Source: Cryptosporangium arvum DSM 44712
GTDB lineage: Bacteria; Actinomycetota; Actinomycetes; Mycobacteriales; Cryptosporangiaceae
Direction: 5' to 3'
NCBI RefSeq assembly: GCF_000585375.1
Contig: NZ_KK073874.1
Coordinates: 7,289,913-7,353,912 of the forward strand
Length of the DNA stretch: 64,000 bases
Shown: one piece after another, positions 33,785 through 43,653 of the stretch
Layout: each line of letters starts with the position of its first letter
Position numbering within the stretch: the stretch's first letter is position 1
Made by a program: the position numbers and the translations under genes
Notes under the pieces: model-generated
Databases searched by the model: none
What the model saw: only the letters and a program-made list of their open reading frames with translations
What the model was told of the DNA's origin: nothing

Positions 33785-34948
33785 ATGTCCGGGCCCACAC
33801 GGCAACGAGCCTTGCGTCCGCTGGTCGTCGCGGCGACGACCCTGGTACTGGCGCTGGCCGGCTGCTCACTCGGCGCTCCCGACGAGACGGAGAGCGGCGA
33901 GTCACCGAACCTGCCGACGCCCAGCGCGTCGCCCACCGCCCCCGGCGGATCCGAGGAGGACGACGGGGTCGGCGTCCAGGTGCTGGTGAAGAACCTCCAG
34001 GTGCCGTGGGGGCTCGCCTTCCTCCCCGACGGGAAGGCGCTGGTCACCGAACGCGACACGCGGCGGATCCTGTCGATCACGCCCGGCGGCCGCGCGACCC
34101 CGGTGCAGACCATCCAGGACGCCTACTCCGGCGGTGAGGGCGGCCTGCTCGGTATCGCGGTCTCACCGAAGTACGCGACCGACAAGACGGTCTACCTCTA
34201 TTACACGACACGCACCGACAACCGCATCGCGTCGCTGGTGCTGGGTCAGCAGCCGCAGCCGATCGTCACCGGCATCCCGGTGTCGGGCATCCACAACGGC
34301 GGCCGGCTCGCGTTCGGCCCCGACGGCTATCTCTACGCGGGCACCGGCGACGCCTCCGAGCGTGGCCGCGCGCAGGACCTGAAGAGCCTCGGCGGCAAGA
34401 TCCTGCGGATGACCGGCGCGGGCAAACCGGCGCCGGGCAACCCGTACCCGAATTCGCTGGTGTGGTCCCGGGGCCACCGGAACGTCCAGGGCCTCACCTG
34501 GGACTCGAAGAAGCGTCTCTGGGCCACCGAGTTCGGCCAGAACGAGTGGGACGAAGTGAACGTCATCACCAAGGGCGGCAACTACGGCTGGCCGACGGTG
34601 GAGGGCATGAGCAACGACAAGCGGTTCACCAAGCCGCTCGTCGCCTGGAAGCCCGACGTGGCCTCGCCAAGCGGCGCGGTCGTCATCGGGTCGAACCTGC
34701 TGGTCGCCGCGCTGAAGGGTGAACGGCTCTGGGTGGTGACGCTCGACCCGGAGAAGGGCACGGTCGACGGCACCCCGCGGGCGATGCTGCAGAACCGGTA
34801 CGGTCGGTTGCGGACGGTGGCCTCCGCCCCGGACGGATCGGTCTGGGTCGCGACGTCCAACCGGGACGGGCGCGGCAACCCCACCGTGGACGACGATCGC
34901 ATCCTGCGGATCATCCCGCCCGGTTCGAGCGGCGTGGACGTGCTCTAG
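33785..34948 (+). CDS. PQQ-type glucose/sorbosone dehydrogenase-like lipoprotein (LppZ-like)
   Basis: A 387-residue secreted lipoprotein: signal sequence with lipobox LAGC (Cys27), a Ser/Pro/Glu-rich linker (to about residue 62), then a six-bladed beta-propeller of the GSDH family. Family blocks are VPWGLAFLPDGKALVTER, GGEGGLLGIAVSPKYA, IHNGGRLAFGPDGYLYAGTGD and FGQNEWDEVNVI; the His of IHNGGRL matches the catalytic base of PQQ glucose dehydrogenases. Whether PQQ is used is unknown. Position and type match lppZ (Rv3006) in M. tuberculosis. Confidence 0.88.
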   Translation: MSGPTRQRALRPLVVAATTLVLALAGCSLGAPDETESGESPNLPTPSASPTAPGGSEEDDGVGVQVLVKNLQVPWGLAFLPDGKALVTERDTRRILSITPGGRATPVQTIQDAYSGGEGGLLGIAVSPKYATDKTVYLYYTTRTDNRIASLVLGQQPQPIVTGIPVSGIHNGGRLAFGPDGYLYAGTGDASERGRAQDLKSLGGKILRMTGAGKPAPGNPYPNSLVWSRGHRNVQGLTWDSKKRLWATEFGQNEWDEVNVITKGGNYGWPTVEGMSNDKRFTKPLVAWKPDVASPSGAVVIGSNLLVAALKGERLWVVTLDPEKGTVDGTPRAMLQNRYGRLRTVASAPDGSVWVATSNRDGRGNPTVDDDRILRIIPPGSSGVDVL

Positions 34949-34988
34949 CGGGTTAGCCGCCCGAGGATTCCGGTAAAGAGAAGACATC

Positions 34989-36659
34989 GTGGGTTCTGAC
35001 TCGATTCCGACGCCGCCCGACGACGCCGACGCCACTCCCGTGACGTCGGACGAGAAAGCAGTGACGGAGCCGGACGCGCCGGCGCACGGCAGGCACCGGC
35101 TGGCCCGGCTGCGCTCGGTACGCGGGCCGAAGTGGCTGCGTACGGGCGTGCTCGCGTTCCTGATCGCGCTCGTCGGCACGACGCTGGGGCTGCAGCTCGG
35201 CGGGCGGGCCGAGGTCGAGATCGGCCCGTTCCAGATGCAGCTGGCCGCGCAGCCGTCGCTGAGCGGCGGCTCACAGCTGCGCATCCCGCCGCTGGGCGCG
35301 ATCTCGATCCAGAGCCACAGCGGCCCGATCCGGCTGGTCGCGCGGGTCGACGGGCTGAACGAGTCGGAGACCAGGCAGCTGATCGCCGACCCGGCACGCA
35401 TCGAGGAAGCCACCGACCTCACCACCGGAGACGTCCGCTCGGCGCTGGAGACGCTCGCGCTGCGTGCGATCGGTGCGGGGCTGCTGGGCGCGGTCCTGCT
35501 CGGGGCGATCGCGTTCCGCGACGTCCGGCGAACGGCGATCACCGGCGGTATGGCGGTCGTCCTGCTCGCCGGTAGCAGCGGCATCGCGGCCGCGACCCTC
35601 AACCCGAACAGCCTGAGCCAGCCCCGCTACGAGGGGCTGCTGACGAACATCCCGGCGCTGATCGGTGACGCGCGGTCGATCTACGACAACTACGGCCAGT
35701 ACCGGGGTCAGCTCGTCTCGATCCTCACCAACATGAGCAAGGTCTACGAGGCCGTCTCGACGCTGCCGAACTACCAGCCCGACCCCAACACGATCCGCGT
35801 GATGCACGTCAGCGACCTGCACAACAACCCCACCGCCTGGCAGGTGATCGGCACGATCGGCAACCAGTTCCAGGTCAACGCGGTGTTCGACACCGGCGAC
35901 CTGACCGACTGGGGCAGCGCGACCGAGGCCAACCTGTACGCGAGCAACATCGCCGCGCTGAAGGTGCCGTACGTGTTCATCCGCGGCAACCACGACTCGA
36001 CCGACGTCGCTCGTGCGGTCGCGACGAACCCGAACGCGGTCGTGCTCGACGACACCGTGCGCCAGGTGGCCGGCCTGACCGTTGCCGGCGCCGGCAGCAG
36101 CCGGTTCACGCCGGACAAGACCACCGGCGACGACAACGCGGGCAAGGACGTCGAGGCGCAGTCCGGTGACGCGCTCGCGGACACCGTGCAGCGGTACAAC
36201 CGGGAGAACGAGAAGTCCGTCGACGTCATGATGGTGCACGAACCAGCGGCCGCCGAACCGCTCAAGGACCGCGGGCCGCTGATCCTGGCCGGGCACACCC
36301 ACGAGCGGAAAGTCGAGGCGCTCGACAAGGACACCCTGCTGATGATCGAGGGGTCGACGGGAGCCGCCGGCCTGCGTGGCCTCCAGGGCGACACGCCGAA
36401 GTCGTTCGAGATGACCGTGCTCTACTTCGCGCAGGACGGCGCGCTCAAGGCATACGACGAGATCACCGTGAGCGGGTCGGGGCAGTCGCAGGTGGAGCTG
36501 CGCCGGGTCATCGTCGGCCAGCGCAACGCGGTTCCGGCGGCCACGGTCACGGCGACGCCGAGCGGCACCGTGACCGTGACCCCGTCGGCCCCGAACACCC
36601 AGCCGGTGATCCCGTCCCCTACCCCGTCGGGCTCGCCGACGGTGACCCCGACGCCGTAG
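34989..36659 (+). CDS. Membrane-anchored metallophosphoesterase
   Basis: A 556-residue protein: cytoplasmic Asp/Pro-rich start, membrane segment at about 50-70 (TGVLAFLIALVGTTLGL), an extracytoplasmic part, a second hydrophobic pair (AIGAGLLGAVLLGAIAF and GGMAVVLLAGSSGIAA), then a calcineurin-like phosphoesterase domain with all five metal blocks: DLHN (HVSDLHNNP), GDLTDWG, GNHDS, MMVHEP and GHTHE. The C-terminal 45 residues are Thr/Pro repeats (VTATPSGTVTVTP). Substrate unknown. Its last 41 nt overlap the convergent gene at 36619. GTG start follows a purine-rich AAAGAGAAG. Confidence 0.87.
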   Translation: MGSDSIPTPPDDADATPVTSDEKAVTEPDAPAHGRHRLARLRSVRGPKWLRTGVLAFLIALVGTTLGLQLGGRAEVEIGPFQMQLAAQPSLSGGSQLRIPPLGAISIQSHSGPIRLVARVDGLNESETRQLIADPARIEEATDLTTGDVRSALETLALRAIGAGLLGAVLLGAIAFRDVRRTAITGGMAVVLLAGSSGIAAATLNPNSLSQPRYEGLLTNIPALIGDARSIYDNYGQYRGQLVSILTNMSKVYEAVSTLPNYQPDPNTIRVMHVSDLHNNPTAWQVIGTIGNQFQVNAVFDTGDLTDWGSATEANLYASNIAALKVPYVFIRGNHDSTDVARAVATNPNAVVLDDTVRQVAGLTVAGAGSSRFTPDKTTGDDNAGKDVEAQSGDALADTVQRYNRENEKSVDVMMVHEPAAAEPLKDRGPLILAGHTHERKVEALDKDTLLMIEGSTGAAGLRGLQGDTPKSFEMTVLYFAQDGALKAYDEITVSGSGQSQVELRRVIVGQRNAVPAATVTATPSGTVTVTPSAPNTQPVIPSPTPSGSPTVTPTP

Positions 36660-37413
36660 TCACGAGCCTCATCCCCACGTTCGGCTGGTAGGCCCACCAG
36701 TACGTGTCCTGCGGGGTGGAGCCCACGGTGACGATCTTGATCCGACCGGCGCCGTCGATCGTCACCCGGCTGGGCGGCCGGGCGTAGGAGCCGACGTGGA
36801 CGGCGCCGATCGCGGTGAGGTCGTCCGGTTCGCCACGCAGCACGAACAGCTGCGTGACCACGCGCGACCGGCGCTGGAACTCGCAGGCTTCCGCGCTCAT
36901 CCCGGGCGGGCACGCGTCGTCCTGCAGGCCGGCCGTCGTGCAGCCGAGCGTGACGAGGTAGTCCGGGCGGCCGTCGCGGTCGATGTCCGCGCGGAACGCG
37001 TTGAAGTCCATGACCGTGTAGGTCCAGTCGAAGCCGTCGTGGGCGACCGTCGCCCGCCCGTCCCGGAACTCGACGACCGGGCCACCGCAGTTGCCCTTGG
37101 TCACGGCGCTCAGGTCCATCCGGGCATCGCGGATCGTGAGTTTCCAGGAGTCGTCGGTCGGGCTCGGGGCTGGTGAGGTGGCCGTGGCTGTGGTCGTGTC
37201 CGTGGCCGGGACGACACGCTCGGGTTGCTGGTTCAGGCCGGCGAGGGCCGCGCCGGCCCCGAGGATCACCAGCACCGCGGCCACCGCGCCGACGACGCCG
37301 GCCCGGCGGCGCTGGCGCCGAACGGTGGCCCTGGCGGTGCCGGGACCAGGGCCGGCCATCGTCGTCGTGGCGCGGAAAGCGGCGAACCTGTGCCGGAGCG
37401 GATCAGTGTTCAC
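36619..37413 (-). CDS. Membrane-anchored protein paired with a SigE-type sigma factor
   Basis: I do not recognise a named family. The 264-residue protein has a basic cytoplasmic N-terminus (about 1-38), one membrane segment (GVVGAVAAVLVILGAGAALAG), a Thr/Ser/Pro linker, and an extracytoplasmic domain containing DIDRDGRPDYLVTLGC, an FG-GAP-like calcium-binding pattern, and four Cys that may form disulfides. It overlaps the sigma factor gene by 11 nt, so the two are co-translated; it could be a membrane regulator of that sigma factor, but no anti-sigma zinc-finger motif is seen. Confidence 0.75.
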   Translation of the reverse strand: MNTDPLRHRFAAFRATTTMAGPGPGTARATVRRQRRRAGVVGAVAAVLVILGAGAALAGLNQQPERVVPATDTTTATATSPAPSPTDDSWKLTIRDARMDLSAVTKGNCGGPVVEFRDGRATVAHDGFDWTYTVMDFNAFRADIDRDGRPDYLVTLGCTTAGLQDDACPPGMSAEACEFQRRSRVVTQLFVLRGEPDDLTAIGAVHVGSYARPPSRVTIDGAGRIKIVTVGSTPQDTYWWAYQPNVGMRLVTTASGSPSASPTG

Positions 37414-37918
37414 GGAGCGCTCCCGTCCGGTCGGTGGAAGAGATTTCGTCGGGGCCGAGTTCGACGGCGAGGCGGCCGCGGGCGCGGTGCAACCACGATT
37501 TGACCGTCCCGGCGGGCACCCCTTCCCGGTCGGCGATCTCGTCGATGCCCAGGTCGCCCAGGTAGAACAGGACGACGGCCCGGCGCTGCTGCGGCGGCAA
37601 CGCGGCCAGTGCGGCGACCAGGTCGAGCCACTCCGGGTCCGGTGGCGGCGCCGGCTCGGCCCGCTGCTGGCGGCGGTGGGCGAACGCGACGCGGATCCGG
37701 CGCCAGCGGCTCACCGCGAGCCGGTACGCGACCGTACGCACCCAGGCCACCGGGTCGCCGTAGCCCGACACCCGCGACCAGCGTCGCCAGGCCCGGCAGA
37801 ACGCCTCCTGGGTGATGTCCTCGGCTTCCGCGCGGTCGCCGAGGTACGCCGCGATCTGAGTGCCTATCGCCGCGAAGTTCGCGGTGTAGAACTCGTCGAA
37901 CTCGTGTTCCGCAGTCAC
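37403..37918 (-). CDS. SigE-family ECF RNA polymerase sigma factor
   Basis: A 171-residue group IV sigma factor of the actinobacterial SigE-like class. Region 2 has FDEFYTANFAAIGTQIAAYL and DRAEAEDITQEAFCRAWRRW; region 4 has LPPQQRRAVVLFYLGDLGIDEIADREGVPAGTVKSWLHRAR, seen as PPQQRRAVVLFYL and GVPAGTVKSWLHRARGRL. A GTG start is used. The membrane protein downstream is translationally coupled and may control it. Target genes cannot be predicted. Confidence 0.9.
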   Translation of the reverse strand: MTAEHEFDEFYTANFAAIGTQIAAYLGDRAEAEDITQEAFCRAWRRWSRVSGYGDPVAWVRTVAYRLAVSRWRRIRVAFAHRRQQRAEPAPPPDPEWLDLVAALAALPPQQRRAVVLFYLGDLGIDEIADREGVPAGTVKSWLHRARGRLAVELGPDEISSTDRTGALREH

Positions 37919-38049
37919 GCCCCCTTGTCACGCGGCGGACGGCCCGCCGGTTGCGTCCGCGCCGAAGTATTTTCTGCTGGTCCGAACCGGGCCAGTTCCG
38001 GCCTCGGTGGCCCGGTGCGCCCGGCGGTTCGCAGGTTAGCGTCGATCAC

Positions 38050-39087
38050 GTGACTACCAGCGTGCTGAGCCTCGACGCCGTCCGGAACCAGTTCACGCCC
38101 GACCCGGGCTTCTTCAACACCGCGAGCCTGGGTGCTCCGCCGCGCGCCACGGTCGACGCGGTCCGGGCCGCGATCGACGCCTGGTCCCTCGGGCGGGCGA
38201 CCGCCGGTGACTTCGACGTCTCGGTCGTGGGCGCGCGGGAGGCGTTCGCCCGTCTCGCCGGGGTGCCGGCGTCGTCGGTGGCGGCCGGTTCCACGGTGTC
38301 GCCGCTGGTGGGACTGGTCGCGGCGTCGCTGCCGGCCGGTTCGGAGGTGCTCGTCGCCGACGACGACTTCACGTCGCTGCTGTTCCCGTTCGCCGCGCAG
38401 TCCGGGCTTTCCCTCCGCTCGGTGCCGCTGGCGTCGCTGGCGTCGTCGGTGCGTGAGACGACCGCGCTGGTCGCGGTGTCGATGGTGCAGTCGGCCGACG
38501 GTCGCCTGGTCGACCTGGACGCGTTGCGCGCCACCGGGGTGCCGGTGCTGCTGGACACCACGCAGTCGACGGGGTGGCTGCCGGTGGACGTCTCGTGGGT
38601 CGACTACGTGGTGTGCGGCGCGTACAAGTGGCTGCTGTCGCCACGGGGCAGCGCGTTCCTGATCGTGCGGCCCGACCGGTTGGAGTCGCTGACCCCGCAC
38701 GCGGCGAACTGGTACGCCGGGGCCGACATCTGGGCGTCGATCTACGGGTTGCCGCTGCGCCTGGCCTCCGACGCCCGGCGGTTCGACACCTCGCCGGCGT
38801 GGTTCTCCTGGGTGGGCACGGCGACGTCGCTCGAGCTGCTGGCCTCGCTCGACCCGTACGAGGTGCACGCCCACGACGTCGGGCTGGCGAACACGTTGCG
38901 TGCCGGGCTCGGGCTACCGGCGGGCGACTCGGCGATCGTCTCGGTGCCGATGGACGCGGCCGGCCAGGAGCGCCTGCGGGCCGCCGGTGTCCGCACCGCG
39001 GTGCGAGCCGGCGCGGTGCGCTTCTCCTGCCACCTCTACACGACGCCGTCCGACGTCGACCTGGCGCTGAACGCGCTGGTCGGCTGA
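38050..39087 (+). CDS. Aminotransferase class V-fold PLP enzyme
   Basis: A 345-residue fold-type I PLP enzyme of the class V group. The N-terminal FFNTASLGAPPR and the PLP-binding Lys in CGAYKWLLSPRG are clear; the Asp/Ser of SMVQSADGRLVDLDAL and LLDTTQSTGWLPVDV match the cofactor pocket. Cysteine desulfurase activity is unlikely because no catalytic Cys loop is seen; related proteins are kynureninase- or isopenicillin-N-epimerase-like. The GTG at 38050 lies 8 nt after TTAGCGT, a -10-like element. It converges on gatB across a shared hairpin. Confidence 0.82.
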   Translation: MTTSVLSLDAVRNQFTPDPGFFNTASLGAPPRATVDAVRAAIDAWSLGRATAGDFDVSVVGAREAFARLAGVPASSVAAGSTVSPLVGLVAASLPAGSEVLVADDDFTSLLFPFAAQSGLSLRSVPLASLASSVRETTALVAVSMVQSADGRLVDLDALRATGVPVLLDTTQSTGWLPVDVSWVDYVVCGAYKWLLSPRGSAFLIVRPDRLESLTPHAANWYAGADIWASIYGLPLRLASDARRFDTSPAWFSWVGTATSLELLASLDPYEVHAHDVGLANTLRAGLGLPAGDSAIVSVPMDAAGQERLRAAGVRTAVRAGAVRFSCHLYTTPSDVDLALNALVG

Positions 39088-39121
39088 CGCCGTGGGGGCC
39101 GGCCTCCCGGCCCCCACGGCG
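39088..39121. terminator. Bidirectional hairpin between aminotransferase and gatB
   Basis: CGCCGTGGGGGCCGG pairs perfectly with its complement (15 bp) around the loop CCTC, filling the 43-bp gap between two convergent stop codons. Confidence 0.75.
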
Positions 39122-39130
39122 TCGCCGCCG

Positions 39131-40603
39131 TCAGGACAACTTCTGGATGATCAGTTCGCGGACGGTCTTCGCGTCGGCCTGGCCCTTGGTGGCCTTCATG
39201 ACCGCGCCGACGAGCGCACCGGCCGCCGCGACCTTGCCGCTGCGGATCTTCTCGGCGACGTCGGGGTTGGCCGCGATCGCCTCGTCGACCGCGGCACCGA
39301 GCGCCCCGGTGTCGCTGACGACCTCGAGCCCCCTCGACACGACGACCTCTTCCGGCGAACCCTCGCCCGCGAGCACCCCGTCGAGCACCTGACGCGCGAG
39401 CTTGTCGTTGATGCGCCCGGCGTCGACCAGCGCCTGAACCTCCGCCACCTGCGACGGGGTGATCGCCAGCGCGTCGAGCTCGGTGCCGGTCTCGTTGGCC
39501 TTGCGGGCGAGCTCGCCCATCCACCACTTGCGGGCCGCCTCCGGCGAGGCACCGGCCTCGATCGTGGCCCCGATGAGCTCCACCGCTCCGGCGTTCACCA
39601 CCGAGGCCCAGTCGTGGTCGGACACGCCCCACGCCTGCTGGATGCGCTTGCGACGCTCGGCCGGCGGCTCCGGAAGCGTCGCGCGCAGCTCCTCGACCCA
39701 CGCCGGGTCCGGCGCGATCGGCACCAGGTCGGGCTCGGGGAAGTACCGGTAGTCGGTGGCCTCTTCCTTGCTCCGGCCGGACGTGGTCTCCCCGGTGTCC
39801 TCGTGGAAGTGACGGGTCTCCTGAGTGATCTTGCCGCCGGCGTCGAGCACCCCGGCCTGGCGGATCATCTCCGAGCGCACCGCCCGCTCCACCGAGCGCA
39901 GCGAGTTCACGTTCTTCGTCTCGGTGCGGGTGCCCCAGGGCGCCCCGGGCCGGTTCAGCGACGTGTTCACGTCGCAGCGCATCGAGCCCTGCTCCATGCG
40001 CACGTCGGACACGTCGAGACCGCGGATGACGTCACGCAGCGCGGTGACGTACGCCCGGGCGACCTCCGGCGCTCGCTCCCCGGTGCCGACGACCGGCTTG
40101 GTCACGATCTCGACCAGCGGGATGCCGGCCCGGTTGTAGTCGACGAGCGAGTGCGTCGCCCCGTGGATACGACCGGTGGCGCCGCCGACGTGCAGCGTCT
40201 TACCGGTGTCCTCCTCCATGTGGACGCGCTCGATCTCGACCCGGATCGTCTCGCCGTCCACCTCGACGTCGAGGTAACCGTCGGTGCAGATCGGCTCGTC
40301 GTACTGGCTGATCTGGTAGTTCTTCGGCATGTCCGGGTAGAAGTAGTTCTTCCGCGCGAACCGGCACCAGGTGGCGATCGAGCAGTTGAGCGCGAGTCCG
40401 ATCCGGATCGTCGCCGCCACCGCCGCCGCGTTGACGACCGGCAGCGAGCCCGGCAGGCCCAGGCACACCGGGCAGACCTGCGTGTTCGGCTCGGCGCCGA
40501 ACACGGTGGCGCAGCCGCACCACATCTTGGTGTTCGTGCCCAGCTCGACGTGCGTCTCGAGCCCGATGACCGGCTCGTAGCGCTCGATGACGTCTACCGT
40601 CAC
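39131..40603 (-). CDS. gatB: Asp-tRNA(Asn)/Glu-tRNA(Gln) amidotransferase subunit B
   Basis: A 490-residue kinase subunit of GatCAB, which amidates mischarged Glu-tRNA(Gln) and Asp-tRNA(Asn). Features: [13 protein letters not shown] at the N-terminus, a CGC...CPVCLG zinc/structural region, [25 protein letters not shown] and the C-terminal YqeY-like tRNA-binding tail (from about residue 410). GTG at 40603 has GGAGGG upstream and overlaps the gatA stop by 4 nt, as usual for coupled subunits. Confidence 0.96.
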   Translation of the reverse strand: MTVDVIERYEPVIGLETHVELGTNTKMWCGCATVFGAEPNTQVCPVCLGLPGSLPVVNAAAVAATIRIGLALNCSIATWCRFARKNYFYPDMPKNYQISQYDEPICTDGYLDVEVDGETIRVEIERVHMEEDTGKTLHVGGATGRIHGATHSLVDYNRAGIPLVEIVTKPVVGTGERAPEVARAYVTALRDVIRGLDVSDVRMEQGSMRCDVNTSLNRPGAPWGTRTETKNVNSLRSVERAVRSEMIRQAGVLDAGGKITQETRHFHEDTGETTSGRSKEEATDYRYFPEPDLVPIAPDPAWVEELRATLPEPPAERRKRIQQAWGVSDHDWASVVNAGAVELIGATIEAGASPEAARKWWMGELARKANETGTELDALAITPSQVAEVQALVDAGRINDKLARQVLDGVLAGEGSPEEVVVSRGLEVVSDTGALGAAVDEAIAANPDVAEKIRSGKVAAAGALVGAVMKATKGQADAKTVRELIIQKLS

Positions 40604-42117
40604 TTGGATCCCTCCAGAGCGGGAGCGCGGCCGGCGAGCACACCCAGCGCGGCCTCGACCGCCGCGGCCACCCGGTAACACCGGTCGTCGGCCAGGGCGG
40701 GGGCCATGATCTGCAGGCCGACCGGCAGGTCGTGGTCAGCGCCGGGCGCCTTCGCCGTGCCGGCCGGAACCGAGATCGCGGGCAGGCCCGCCAGCGACGC
40801 GGGCAGCGTGCACAGGTCGGCCGCGTACATCGCCATCGGGTCGTTGACGCGCTCACCGAGCTTGAACGCCGTCGTCGGCGTCGGTGGGCTGACCAGCACG
40901 TCGCAGGTCTCGAACGCGGCCGCGAAGTCGCGGCTGATCAGCGTGCGGACCTTCTGGGCCTGCCCGTAGTAGGCGTCGTAGTAGCCCGAGCTCAACGCGT
41001 ACGTGCCGATCATGATGCGGCGCTTGACCTCGGCCCCGAACCCGGCCTCCCGGGTGAGCGACATGACCTCTTCGAGGCTGTGGACGCCGTCGTCGCCGAC
41101 CCGCAGGCCGTACCGGACCGCGTCGAAGCGGGCCAGGTTCGACGACGCCTCGCTCGGCGCGATCAGGTAGTACGCCGCCAGCGCGTAGCCGAAGTTCGGG
41201 CAGGAGACCTCGACGACCTTCGCGCCCATCTCCTCGAGCTTCGCGTACGCGTTCCTGGCCGCGGTCTCCACACCGGGCTCGTAACCCTCGCCGCCGAGCT
41301 CCTTCACCACGCCGACGGTGAGCCCGGACAGGTCGCCGTGGGCGCCCTCCCTGGCCGCGGCCACGACCGGCGGTACCGGCACGTTCAGGCTGGTGGAGTC
41401 GCACGGGTCGTACCCGGCGATGACCTCGTGCAGCAGCGCGGTGTCGAGCACCGTGCGGCCGAACGGGCCGGCCTGGTCGAGCGACGAGGAGAACGCGATC
41501 AGGCCGTAGCGCGACACGCCGCCGTAGGTCGGCTTGTGCCCGACGATGCCGGTGACCGCGGCGGGCTGGCGGATCGAGCCGCCGGTGTCGGTGCCGATCG
41601 CCAGCGGCGCCTCGAACGCGGCCACCGCGGCGCTGGAGCCGCCCGACGAGCCGCCCGGCGTGCGGGTGAGGTCCCACGGGTTGTGGCTCGCGCCGAACGC
41701 GGAGTTCTCGGTGGACGATCCCATCGCGAACTCGTCCATGTTGGCCTTGCCCAGGATGACGATGCCGGCCTCGCGCATCTTGCGCGTGATCGTCGCGTCG
41801 TAGGGCGGGATCCACCCCTCGAGGATCTTCGACCCCGAGGTGGTCTGCAGGCCGCGGGTGACGACCACGTCTTTCAGCGCCAGCGGCACCCCGGCCAGCG
41901 GGCCGAGCTGCTCGCCGTTCGCCTTCTGCGCGTCGACGGCCTCGGCCGCGGCGATCGCCCCGTCCTCGTCGACGACCAGGAAGGCGTGGACGTCACCGTC
42001 GACGCTCGCGATCCGGTCGAGGTGGGCGCGGGTGACCTCGACCGCGGTGACGTCACCGTCCGCGATCTTCGTGGCGAGTTCGGTGGCGGCCAGCTGCGTG
42101 AGTTCCGTGTCGGGCAC
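40600..42117 (-). CDS. gatA: Asp-tRNA(Asn)/Glu-tRNA(Gln) amidotransferase subunit A
   Basis: The amidase-signature subunit, about 505 residues. The Ser-cisSer-Lys triad is visible: Lys in [12 protein letters not shown], cis-Ser and nucleophile Ser in [13 protein letters not shown] and [15 protein letters not shown] 42117 is preferred (GAGGAG 5 nt before it); GTG 42123, which overlaps the gatC stop, would add two residues. It supplies ammonia from glutamine to the GatB active site. Confidence 0.96.
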   Translation of the reverse strand: MPDTELTQLAATELATKIADGDVTAVEVTRAHLDRIASVDGDVHAFLVVDEDGAIAAAEAVDAQKANGEQLGPLAGVPLALKDVVVTRGLQTTSGSKILEGWIPPYDATITRKMREAGIVILGKANMDEFAMGSSTENSAFGASHNPWDLTRTPGGSSGGSSAAVAAFEAPLAIGTDTGGSIRQPAAVTGIVGHKPTYGGVSRYGLIAFSSSLDQAGPFGRTVLDTALLHEVIAGYDPCDSTSLNVPVPPVVAAAREGAHGDLSGLTVGVVKELGGEGYEPGVETAARNAYAKLEEMGAKVVEVSCPNFGYALAAYYLIAPSEASSNLARFDAVRYGLRVGDDGVHSLEEVMSLTREAGFGAEVKRRIMIGTYALSSGYYDAYYGQAQKVRTLISRDFAAAFETCDVLVSPPTPTTAFKLGERVNDPMAMYAADLCTLPASLAGLPAISVPAGTAKAPGADHDLPVGLQIMAPALADDRCYRVAAAVEAALGVLAGRAPALEGSK

Positions 42118-42119
42118 CC

Positions 42120-42419
42120 TCACTCCTCTTCGGTCAGGATGCGCGGAACGCGGAATCGACCGTCCTCGGCGGCGGGGGCGGCGAGCAGCACCATCTCCCG
42201 GTCGATCGACGGCCGGACCTCGTCGGGCCGGAGGACGTTCGTGAGCGGCACCGCGTGGCTGGTCGGCGGGATGTCATCGGCGGCGACCTCGCCGACGCGG
42301 GCGACCGCGCCGAGGATCACGTCGAGCTGACCCGCGAACATGTCCAACTCGTCGTCGGTGACCGCGAGCCGGGCGAGCCGGGCGAGGTGCGCTACCTCCT
42401 CGCGGGAGATGGCGGGCAT
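42120..42419 (-). CDS. gatC: Asp-tRNA(Asn)/Glu-tRNA(Gln) amidotransferase subunit C
   Basis: A 99-residue GatC that stabilizes the GatA-GatB complex. It opens [20 protein letters not shown] with the typical [14 protein letters not shown] and [17 protein letters not shown]. Start at ATG 42419 with AGGGGAAG before it; a longer frame upstream lacks the family N-terminus. First gene of gatCAB and coupled to gatA by overlap. Confidence 0.95.
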   Translation of the reverse strand: MPAISREEVAHLARLARLAVTDDELDMFAGQLDVILGAVARVGEVAADDIPPTSHAVPLTNVLRPDEVRPSIDREMVLLAAPAAEDGRFRVPRILTEEE

Positions 42420-42503
42420 GGGAAAGCTTCCCCTCGTATAGAGCAATTCCTTGCGGCATCCTACGGCGCGGGCGGCGACGGCTCACACCGCGTTACGGGC
42501 GCG

Positions 42504-43169
42504 TCAGGCGCGGTCGCCGGCCGCGTCGGTGAGCGCCGGGACGATCGGGACCGTGCCCTCGACCACTTCGAGCGCGAGCCCGGCGGTGAACGGGCGGCGC
42601 AGCGACGCGAGCAGGACCTCGGCCACGTCGTCGCGCGAGATGCTCCCGCGCTCCACCTCGACGTCGAGCGCGACCCGGCCGGTGCCGGGCTCGTCGGTGA
42701 GCGCGCCGGGCCGGATGATCGTCCACGCGAGCTCGCGCTTCATCAGATCGTGGTCGGCGGCCCGCTTGGCCCGGTGGTAGGCCACGTAGACCTCGTCGGT
42801 GCCCTTCGGGAGCTCCCGCTCGACGCCGATCGCCGACACCATCAGGTACCGGGCCACCCCGGCGGCCTCGGCCGCGTCGGCGAGCAGGGCCGCGGCGCCG
42901 CGGTCGACGGTGTCTTTGCGGGCGGCTCCGCTGCCCGGCCCGGCGCCGGCGGCGAACACGACCGCGTCCGCACCGCGCACGACCGCCGCGACCTCGTCCA
43001 CCGAGGCGTTCTCGAGGTCGAGCACGACGGCCTCGGCACCGGCCGCTTCGACGTCGGCGACGTGGTCGGGATTGCGGATGAGCGCGACCGGCTGATCGCC
43101 GTCGCCGCTCAGCAGCCGCTCCAGCCGCAGGGCGATCTTCCCGTGTCCACCAGCGATGACTACGCGCAT
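42504..43169 (-). CDS. NAD(P)H-binding atypical SDR protein
   Basis: A 221-residue NmrA/YwnB-like Rossmann protein: MRVVIAGGHGKIALRLERLL has the GxxGxxG-type nucleotide motif, followed by the DxE-type VVLDLENASVDEV, FAAGAGPGSGAARKDTVD and YHRAKRAADHDLM with a Tyr/Lys pair, then TIIRPGALTDEPGTG. Probably a NAD(P)H-dependent epimerase- or quinone-reductase-like protein; no substrate is evident. Lies upstream of gatC and divergent from arfB. Confidence 0.85.
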   Translation of the reverse strand: MRVVIAGGHGKIALRLERLLSGDGDQPVALIRNPDHVADVEAAGAEAVVLDLENASVDEVAAVVRGADAVVFAAGAGPGSGAARKDTVDRGAAALLADAAEAAGVARYLMVSAIGVERELPKGTDEVYVAYHRAKRAADHDLMKRELAWTIIRPGALTDEPGTGRVALDVEVERGSISRDDVAEVLLASLRRPFTAGLALEVVEGTVPIVPALTDAAGDRA

Positions 43170-43227
43170 GGCCCAACCGTATCCCCGCGCCGATAAATCC
43201 GTCGCGGGTGCGTGGCAGGCTGTGGAT

Positions 43228-43653
43228 ATGCCAGGGCCGCTGCGGATTCGTGGCTCGGTCGTCGTTCCGGAGGCCGAGCTCTACTGGCGTTTCTCCCGGT
43301 CGAGCGGGCCCGGTGGGCAATCGGTGAACACGGCCGACTCGCGCGTGGAGCTCTCCTGGGACCTGGAGAGCAGCTCGGCGCTGAGCCCGGTGCTCAAGGA
43401 CCGCGCCCGGGAGCGGCTGGCCGGCCGGCTCGTGGAGGGTGTCGTCACGGTCGCGGCGTCCGAGCATCGCTCCCAGTACCGCAACCGCCTGGCCGCCGAG
43501 GAACGCCTCGCCGCCCTGCTGGCCGAGGCGATCGCGCCGCCGCCGCGCCCGCGCCGCCCCACCCGCCCGAGCCGGGGGTCGGTCGAACGACGGCTGAGCG
43601 AGAAGGCCCGTCGCTCGCAGACCAAGCGCCTGCGCCGCAACAATGACGACTGA
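43228..43653 (+). CDS. arfB: Alternative ribosome-rescue peptidyl-tRNA hydrolase ArfB
   Basis: A 141-residue ArfB/YaeJ homologue that frees stalled ribosomes lacking a stop codon. The catalytic GGQ is in RSSGPGGQSVNTADSRVEL, and the C-terminus is a basic tail (SVERRLSEKARRSQTKRLRR) that enters the empty mRNA channel. ATG 43228 is chosen; a GTG 6 nt earlier is also possible. An AT-rich, apparently non-coding segment follows to about 43898. Confidence 0.92.
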   Translation: MPGPLRIRGSVVVPEAELYWRFSRSSGPGGQSVNTADSRVELSWDLESSSALSPVLKDRARERLAGRLVEGVVTVAASEHRSQYRNRLAAEERLAALLAEAIAPPPRPRRPTRPSRGSVERRLSEKARRSQTKRLRRNNDD

